In this document: positions 56,187-64,000 of the stretch, in pieces
Numbering within the stretch: position 1 is the stretch's first letter
Layout: every line of letters begins with the position of its first letter
From: Simmondsia chinensis
Lineage: Eukaryota; Streptophyta; Magnoliopsida; Caryophyllales; Simmondsiaceae
DNA length: 64,000 nucleotides
Direction of reading: 5' to 3'
Assembly (NCBI GenBank): GCA_018398585.1
Contig: JAGTTD010000001.1
Coordinates: 250,501-314,500 of the forward strand
Notes under the pieces: model-generated
Databases searched by the model: none
What the model was told of the DNA's origin: nothing
The model's input: only the letters and a program-made list of their open reading frames with translations
Program-made: the position numbers and the translations under genes

Positions 56187-57113
56187 ATGAGACCCGACCA
56201 CCAGCGCAGGGCGGCTCCCGCCACCAAGCCCGCTGTCTACATCGTCCTCATATTTTTAACCTATATTCTCGGTTACTTCTCCGCCTCATCTTTCAAACGC
56301 TCCAACCAGCCACCCACCACTACTGCCACCACCACCACCACCACTAACCACCTTGTCACTGCAGTCACAACCGATTGTGGCAACTGGGACAGGGACCACT
56401 ACTTGTTCACGGGGATATGCAGCAGTGACCCGGTCCCACCAGAGCTGGTCCGACAAGTTGTTATAGACCGGAGCTTTAACGGGTCCTCACCCTACACTGA
56501 CTTCCCCCCGGCCTTTGCGGCTCCGTACTTAAAGGACCAGAGCATCATAGGATGGGGCTCCAGCAATCCAGTTTTCGAAAACGTCATACGCAGGACCCGA
56601 CCCAAGATCATAATCGAAGTGGGTGCGTTTTTGGGAGCATCCACGACCCATATGGCCCGGATGGCAAACCGGCTCGGACTCAACCCCCAGATCATCAGCA
56701 TCGACGATTTTCGCGGCTGGCCCGGATTCCGGTCTGGCAAATTCAAGGACATCCCAATGAAAAACGGGGAATTTTTTGTGTTATACCAGTACATACAAAA
56801 TGTGATAAACATGAACTTTTCAGAGTCCATCATAGTCCTTCCGTTTTCATCAACGGCGGGTCTGGATAATCTTTGTTCATGGGGGGTGTTCGCGGAGCTC
56901 ATTGAAGTGGATGCAGGTCACGATTTTCATTCGGTCTGGGCCGATATGAATCGGGCTTATAAATTGCTTAAACCGGGTGGGATCATGTTCGGACATGATT
57001 ATTTTTATTCAGCGGATAATTTTGGGGTTAGAAGGGCGGTCCATTTGTTTGCCCGGGTTAACGGGTTGAAGGTCAAAGTGGATGGGGAGCACTGGATCCT
57101 TGAACCAAAATGA
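56187..57113 (+). CDS. membrane-anchored class I methyltransferase-like protein, single exon
   Basis: 308 residues in one exon. A basic N-terminus is followed by one membrane segment (about 16-34, VYIVLIFLTYILGYFSAS) and a Thr-rich stalk (44-54), as in Golgi or ER proteins with a luminal catalytic part; that location is inferred. The rest looks like an AdoMet-binding fold of the Methyltransf_24 type. The Gly-rich first motif is IIIEVGAFLGAS (141-152), an acidic strand is IISIDDF (169-175), VDAGHDFHSVWADM (241-254) corresponds to the family's IDGDH-like motif, and PGGIMFGHDY is at 263-272. The substrate is unknown. No frame defects. Neighbours are a copia remnant upstream and a Helitron 123 bp downstream of the stop. 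Confidence 0.82.
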   Translation: MRPDHQRRAAPATKPAVYIVLIFLTYILGYFSASSFKRSNQPPTTTATTTTTTNHLVTAVTTDCGNWDRDHYLFTGICSSDPVPPELVRQVVIDRSFNGSSPYTDFPPAFAAPYLKDQSIIGWGSSNPVFENVIRRTRPKIIIEVGAFLGASTTHMARMANRLGLNPQIISIDDFRGWPGFRSGKFKDIPMKNGEFFVLYQYIQNVINMNFSESIIVLPFSSTAGLDNLCSWGVFAELIEVDAGHDFHSVWADMNRAYKLLKPGGIMFGHDYFYSADNFGVRRAVHLFARVNGLKVKVDGEHWILEPK

Positions 57114-57849
57114 ACCGGATGGGCTACTAGAATTTAGATCATGCATGATGGGGGACAAGATCCCATGCATTCAACTTTAACCAATCCACTATCCATCTTT
57201 TCATATTAACTTTTATAATAAAATTACATGTATATATCTTCTTATATGTTAAAGAGAAGTTAGGGCTCCCGAAATCCTCCCCACCCCCAATCCTATTTTT
57301 GTAGAATTTTTCTTTTTTCTTATTGTTCTTTTTTTTTTCTTTTTTTTTTTTGACTACTACAAAGCTAAGTTTTTCTTATTTTTCTTATTTTTTTCCTTTT
57401 TCTTTTTCCAATATAGCAAATTGTTTCCCTAATCTCCAGCTTTACTTTTTTCAATATTTATCTATTATGCCTTATCTTATATAATAACATGTGCCTGTTG
57501 GTCAATTGCAAAAAACATAATTACATAATTCAAGATGTATTTGTAGAAGTTGAAATTTTGTAATGTAATTTGTAGTTATTAATTTTTATTAATAGAATTA
57601 TGTAATTTTTAAGTATTGCGCTGTAATGCATTTTCTATTTCTCCATTTTAATATGTTATGCAAACAGTTGGACAATTGCAAAACACATAAATACATAATT
57701 CAAGTACACCATTGGATTTGTCCACCTTTAGAATGGTCTGAACAATATATTTTTATTATTTGTGTTTTAGAAAAGTATTTGTAGAAGTTGAACTTTGTAA
57801 TGTAACACCTACAATTGTCAAAAATTTTGTCCCAAAATATTCTAAAGTT

Positions 57850-60060
57850 GAACTTCTAAAATTTATGCATTTTATTAATTCTGACAAATTAAATGTCATA
57901 CTTTAATCACGAAATAACGTATTATATATAAATATTAAGAATTTAAAAATATATTATAAAATGTAGGACAAATATGGGGGCCATACTCTAATCATTAAGA
58001 ATCAAATACCATACATTTTTATTTGGGAACACCATCAAGCTATCAAACACCATACTACCATTAAAAAAAATATATATGACATATTAAAATTAAGAAATAT
58101 AAAATACACTCATTAAATTTTAAAATATATTTCTCAAATTATTATAAACTCAACTTTCATAATTTATGTAATAATTAAACTTTAACAAAATATATGAAGT
58201 AAAAAATATATTATAAAATGTAGGACAAGCATGGGGGGCCATACTTTAATTATTAAGAATCAAACACTATACTTCAATCAAAAGAAAGAGATATGACATA
58301 TTAAAATTAAGAAATACAAAATCTACTCATAAAATTTTAAAATTTATTTTTTAAATTTATTATGAACTCAACTTTCATAATTTATGTAATAATTAAATTT
58401 TAACAAAATATATCAAAGAATACAAAGAAGATAATTCAAATATATTGCCCCAAAATATTTTAAAGTTGAACTTATGAAATTTATTTATTTTATTAATATG
58501 ATAAATTGAAGGCCATATTCTCAATAATCAAGTTCACATATTTAAATGTGCTTTGTATTTGAAAGTTTAATTTCATATGTTTGGGCCAATACGAAGTTGA
58601 ACTTTTATATCACAAAATAACATATTATATATAAATATTAAGAAGTTAAAAATATATTATAAAATGTAGGACAAATATGGGGGGCCATACTCTAATCATT
58701 AAGAATTAAACACCATACTTTTTTATTTGGGAACACCATCAAGCTACCAAACACCATACTTCTATAAAAAAAAAGATATATGACATATTAAAATTAAAAA
58801 AATACAAAATACACTCATTAAATTTTAAAATATATTTTTCAAAATTATTATAAACTCAACTTTCATAATTTATGTAATAATTAAACTTTAACAAAATATA
58901 TAAAATAAAAAATATATTATAAAATGTAGAACAAGCATGGGGGACCATACTCTAATTATTAAGAATTAAACACCATACTTTTTTATTTGGGAACACCATC
59001 AAGCTATCAAATACCATACTTCTATGAAAAAAAGATATATGACATATTAAAATTAAAAAAAATACAAAATACACTCATTAAATTTTAAAATATATTTTTC
59101 AAAATTATTATAAACTCAACTTTCATAATTTATGTAATAATTAAACTTTAACAAAATATATAAAATAAAAAATATATTATAAAATGTAGGATAAACATGG
59201 GGGACCATACTCTAATTATTAAGAATCAAACACCATACTTTTTTATTTGGGAATACCACCATGCTATCAAGCACCATACTTCCATCAAAAGAAAGAGATA
59301 TGACATATTAAAATTAAGAAATACAAAATCCACTCATAAAATTTTAAAATTTATTTTTCAAAATTATTATAAACTCAACTTTCATAATTTATGTAATAAT
59401 TAAATTTTAACAAATATATCAAAGAATACAAAGAAGATAATTCAAATATATTGCCCCAAAACATTCTAAAGTTGAAGTTATAAAATTTATGTATTTTATT
59501 AATTACGACAAATTTAAGGCCGTACTTCAATCATGAAATAATGTATTACAATAATTATTGAGAATATGTCCTTTAATTTGTCATAATTAATAAAATATAT
59601 AAATTTTAGAAATTCAACTTTAAAATGTTTTGGGTCAATACATCTGAATTATTTGATGGCTTGGTGTAATCCAAAAAAAATTATATGTGGAAAGAGATAT
59701 GACATATCAAAATTAAGAAATACAAAATCCACTCATAAAATTTTAAAATTTATTTTTTAAATTTATTATGAACTCAACTTTCATAATTTATGTAATGATT
59801 AAATTTTAACAAAATATATCAAAGAATACAAAGAAGATAATTCAAATATATTGCTCCAAAATATTCTAAAGTTGAAGTTATGAAATTTATTTATTTTATT
59901 AATATGATAAATTGAAGGCCATATTCTCAATAATCAAGTACACATATTTAAATCATTTAATTTGTCATAATTAATAAAATATATAAATTTTAAAAATTCA
60001 AATTTAAAATATTTTGGGTCAATATATCTGAATTATTTGATATATTTGAATGTATTTTGT
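57850..60060. repeat. tandem and dispersed repeats inside the Helitron
   Basis: A unit of about 257-261 bp, marked by AAAATGTAGGACAA and GGGCCATACTCTAAT, recurs at about 57960, 58217, 58664, 58923 and 59183. A second unit (ATACAAAGAAGATAATTCAA to AATAATCAAGT) occurs at about 58418, 59425 and 59825. One spacing is larger (447 bp) because a copy of the second unit lies between. No coding potential. Confidence 0.85.
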
Positions 60061-60118
60061 ATTTAAAAGTTTAATTTCATAATGTTTGGAGCAATACGAA
60101 GTTGAACTTCTATATAAT

Positions 60119-60175
60119 ACAACATCAACATCAACATACCCAATGCCCGAAGGGCTCCCGCTCGCGCAGGGTCTG
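60119..60175 (-). mobile_element. retroposon tail fragment inside the Helitron
   Basis: On the minus strand CAGACCCTGCGCGAGCGGG, GCCCTTCGGGCATTGGG and TATGTTGATGTTGATGTTG match the shared LINE/SINE tail. It is a short, 5'-truncated copy nested in the Helitron. No target duplication was found. Confidence 0.65.
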
Positions 60176-61048
60176 AAAATATATTTTAAGATTTAATGAT
60201 GAGTGTATTTATAGTGAACTATGAAAGAAATAATATTTCAGTACAATTAAAGGACGATTTTCCTATTCACTGACTTCATTATCATTAAATTCCATATATG
60301 ATGTTCAATGTAAGTAATTCACACTATAGTAAATTACGAATGAAATAATATTTTATTACAGTTAAACGATGAGTTATCTCTTAATGTGGAAGAAAATAAA
60401 TTACATAATAATAATATGTCATATTTGTCATAATTACTAATTTTATATATATATAAATTATAGGAATTTAAGTAAATTACGAATGAAATAATATTTCATT
60501 ACAGTTAAAGGATGAGTTATCTCTTAATGTGGAAGAAAATAAATTACATAATAATAATATGTCATGTATGTCATAATTACTAATTATATATATATATATA
60601 TATATATATTTAAATTATAGGAATTTAAGTTTTAAATATTTTTTACCTCTTTTCTTAAATAATAAAAATCCCACAATATACTCAATTCAACCTAACAAAT
60701 CCCACACTTCATTTATTTCCCAAAAAAGGAGTCATACACATAATTTTGTCAAACCCCACCTCCACTCATCTAACTTTGAAGAGCCTTATCAAAAAAGTGT
60801 GAAGATTACGCGACTGTGGACATAACAGACACCAAATTAACCATCAATAATATTTCTTTGAATTAGAAAATATATTTTATCATCTTTTTAATTGAAAACT
60901 TTGACAATTACTACTATGACAATTATGTAAATTGAACAAGATTATGGGCAGCTAATCAAATAAAAGTTTATTTCAATGCAAAAAATCTCGGATATAAAAT
61001 ATAGTGACAAAAAAATATCGTCCGTGCATTGCACGGGAACAAGCCTAG

Positions 61049-64000
61049 TATAAATAATGTAGAAGTTACTAAATATGAAAAGAAAAAAAGTATGGTGTAT
61101 TATTGAAAACAAATGCATTGGATCCTTACTCTACATGGTGGAGTCGCTGATGTTTTTTAAAGTTGTTTATAGTGGTCTCTTTTTCTTTGGTTTAAAATAA
61201 TTTCTAATATTTGTAAGTTTGTTAAATTAGTCTTTTGTTCCTTTTTCTTGTTTAAAATGATTCATTATGTTTTTTGTTTGAAAAACTTCACCTCTCATCT
61301 TGTTAATTTACCCAATTTTAGCCACCGTATGAGGACTGATTTTTCATAAAATAAAAAATTATAGACCATTTTGAATAAAAAAAAAGAGTGTCATTTGAAC
61401 AAAATTATAAATATTAGAAACCGTATTGAACGAAAGAAAGGATGGGACATTAATTTGAACGAATTTCAGAACATCAGGATGTTATGATCCGAGAATCCGA
61501 GGCATGAAATCATGGTGGCTGTGATGATGTCCTGCTGTTATGCTGCTGCTGTTAGCTGATGTGTCCTCAGGACTAACAGTGTAAATAAATAACTCATGCA
61601 TGTTGTAATTAATGTTGCATATGTGTATATTTTGTAACAAGGCTTTGTTATTGTTATGATAAAAAATATTATTATTAGGCTGATAATATAGCTTGGAGCA
61701 AATAATAGCTATAAATTTTAAAAAATTACTTTGTATTTATATTTTTACTCCAACAATAACATTTAGTACTCTTCCAATATTGGTAAGGATTGTCATAACA
61801 TGGCACATTCTTGTCAATGGAGAGATTTATCCTCTCTTTATGTCATAATCTAGGCAGTTAAAGTTACATTTGCTTGTTGTTGTGTTGTGTCTCATATTTT
61901 TTTAATATAAAATTCTAAGCAAAGATTTGTGCTAGAGCGGAGGAATCTTGATGCGGAGCGAAAACGAAAAGATCGAATGGAGCACGTCAAATTCGAAAAC
62001 AATATTAGAATCTACCAAATAGATAGAGAAAATTAGGGTTTATATTCAAAAATTTTGTGAATGAAGAATACAACGATTCATAGTTACTATTTCTAGGCAA
62101 ACAAAGAGAAACCCTAATGTGCAAAATTACAAAAATACCTTAAAATACGAAACTACAAAAATGTCTTTAAACTATGCGGAGAACATAAAAGTGGCCCGAA
62201 AACATGTTTAGAGGCGGAATTTTGGAAAAACAGGTGGGACCATAGGCGAAGTGTTTGGGGTTGCATGGTTAAGTCCAATAGCTTCATTTTGATAGGTTAT
62301 GGGCCCCGTAACTCCTTATAGATCCAAAGTTATGACTGTCAGAAGTTGACCGTGCAAATTAGTATTTTCGGTCCACTTGTTTGGGTTTCTGGCTGTTCAG
62401 CTGTTTCACAAAATCTTCTACTACTCGTTCTGCATCAGACCAAGCCTTTGAGACCCTATTTGTCGGGTTGAGACCCTATTTATTCTAGGCCTTGTCATTA
62501 CTTCGCACTATACATGTATTTTGTATAGGTTTTTGCCTTGTAGGAGACAGTGAGCTCTGCTACTTCGAGAGAAAGAAAAACGCTTGTAATCCTCCAAATT
62601 TAGATCTAGTTTAGCTTTCATTCTTCGGCCCATGATTCTTTCCTCATTTAATGGTTTTTTATGTAAATCTTATTATATTTATTTCTCTTTTGTTTGTTTC
62701 TTCTCATTTTCATTTCAAATATGATTTTGACGTCCGAAAAGAACCAGCTTTTTTAAAAGTTTAAGCTGATGGGTGAAAGTTTAAGAATAACTTTATACTC
62801 TAATAATACCTTGTTCTTAAATTATGTTATTATTGAAATTGGGGGCTGTTGAGATTTGAACTCGTAACCTCTTTGTCAAGAAGGCTCTGAAACCATAAAA
62901 AGAATTAACTTTTCTAAAAGGTTAAACTAAAGGGTGAAGACACAAGAATAGTTTTATACTCCAACAATATCTACTTTGAGCCACGTTCCTAGGGTGAAAA
63001 AAAACCTTGTGAATTCTGAATATGGATAAAACTATTTTATCATCATATAATTCAATCCTTTTTGAAATTAGAAACATAATAACGCTTCAGAATAATCAAA
63101 TGAAATAAAACAACTCGATAACTCAAATTTTACAGCTGAGATAGTAATTATGACAGTGGTTCAGTTCAGCTTTCTTGATGCAAACACCACATCCAAAAAA
63201 ACTAAGGTTCTATTTGACACATAAAATTAGAATTGGACTATAAAATTATAATTATAATTCCAATTTTGATGGAAATGGAATTCTGATGGAATTGAAATTT
63301 TATTATTTGATTCATCAAAGGAATTGGAGGTCGGAATTAGAATTACATAATGACTAGAATTATCAAGGGTTTTCGGTCAATTGAGTCGGAATGTTTCATG
63401 TTTTAAATCAACTAAGGTTGAGTGTTTCACATTGCGTTCATGTTATTACGGTCGAAGCAATTCACTATGAATTCCAGTTATTTGATTTTCAAGTCAAATC
63501 GGGTAGAGTATTGCGTCGAATCATTTGGTATTCAAGTTACCTCGATTTTCAGTTAATTGGGTTTGGTTTTTTTGGTATTCTGGCTAGTTCTGATTGGGTT
63601 TGAATTTATTTAGGTCATTTCAAGCTTGAATCATCCATACCCTAAAGCAGGACCGGTCCTGATATTCTTGAAGTCTCAAACAAAATTTTTAAACGAGACC
63701 CTTTATATATAATAATATTTCTCTTAAAACTTTTTAATATCAATAATAATTACTTCAAAACGTATAACCTCTACAATATGAAAATTCGGCAGTCTCAAGC
63801 CATTGTTTGGGTCGCTTGGGGTGATGTCCTGCCCTGTTCGGAAGGCTCTAAGAATTTTAATAACATGGACATCCAATCATATGCTAAAATCCTAAAACTG
63901 GACTACTCGCCATATGCTTCCCGCCAAACTAATACCTGAATAATTTTGTTGGTCTATATCTGGAACCTGATTGTATTGCGTCTGGTTTATAAGATATAAG
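61049..64000. other. intergenic, nothing firmly recognised
   Basis: AT-rich, no gene seen. 61920-62340 looks like a decayed LTR fragment related in theme to 23700-23960. 63647-63837 has CAGGACCGGTCCTGA on the left and TGATGTCCTGCCCTG on the right, a possible small hAT-type MITE without a convincing duplication. The open frame 63391-63603 shows no family pattern. Confidence 0.4.

Larger units (their letters stand above)
57237..61048 (+). mobile_element. non-autonomous Helitron, 3.8 kb
   Basis: The 5' end reads TCTTCTTATATGTTAAAGAG, followed by AAGTTAGGGCTCCC, after a flanking A (57236). The 3' end has a 6-bp-stem hairpin CCGTGC-ATT-GCACGG (61022-61036), then GAACAAGC and the terminal CTAG (61045-61048), before a flanking T. 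TC start, 3' hairpin, CTRR end and A/T target with no duplication are the Helitron signature. No Rep/helicase frame is seen. The interior is AT-rich and largely made of repeats. Confidence 0.8.

Noticed and set aside
57850..60060. CRISPR-like regular repeat array
   Set aside because: Units are about 258 bp, AT-rich and adjacent without unique spacers, in a plant genome, inside a Helitron.
61500..61590. Possible C/D-box snoRNA (TGATGATG and CTGA words)
   Set aside because: Boxes are not at consistent distances, there is no terminal stem, and no guide region could be named.
63647..63837. Small hAT-type MITE with CAGGACCGG ends
   Set aside because: Ends are only partly inverted and the flanking 8-mers do not match, so it is mentioned only as a possibility.

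Overview
The window is nuclear DNA from a flowering plant, most likely a eudicot. It has AT-rich intergenic sequence, genes with GT-AG introns, plant-specific gene families (DUF4057, STP hexose carriers, UGT85-type glucosyltransferases, a group-specific Pumilio protein) and about half of its length is recognisable transposon sequence. The SINE-type 3' tails end in (TTG)n, a style common in eudicots. I cannot name the species.

Layout. 12-945 (+): the last two exons of a DUF4057/HN1-like gene. 2.1-10.8 kb: a transposon zone with a hAT-type element (8-bp target duplication), a short LINE/SINE tail, a Mutator-like element and a full-length but decayed RTE-type LINE on the minus strand (12-bp duplication). 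13.4-18.9 kb (+): a complete five-exon Pumilio/PUF gene. 21.5-28.0 kb (+): a complete four-exon STP-type hexose/H+ symporter gene, followed at 28.9-29.9 kb by a broken tandem paralogue. 30.2-40.5 kb (-): a cluster of UGT85-like glucosyltransferases made of a short relic, an intact two-exon gene and a paralogue broken by two frameshifts. 40.8-45.1 kb: a second copy of the Mutator-like element, a nearly full-length SINE whose 5' part derives from 5S rRNA, and small terminal-inverted-repeat elements. 46.9-52.4 kb (+): a complete Ty1/copia retrotransposon with 179-bp LTRs and several stop codons. 52.9-54.9 kb (-): a deletion derivative of a second copia family whose LTR contains a copy of its own primer-binding site. 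56.2-57.1 kb (+): a single-exon membrane-anchored methyltransferase-like gene. 57.2-61.0 kb: a non-autonomous Helitron filled with tandem repeats. 61.0-64.0 kb: no gene seen.

The host genes do not form a pathway. Two local families (STP and UGT) show tandem duplication followed by decay. The most notable signal is a family of short retroposons spread over the window: heads derived from 5S rRNA (three copies), a shared middle segment and a tail that also forms the 3' end of the RTE LINE at 6016. Most copies are bounded by target-site duplications that can be read directly. This fits a SINE family mobilised by the RTE LINE. All splice sites, target-site duplications and element ends were read by eye and need alignment to confirm.
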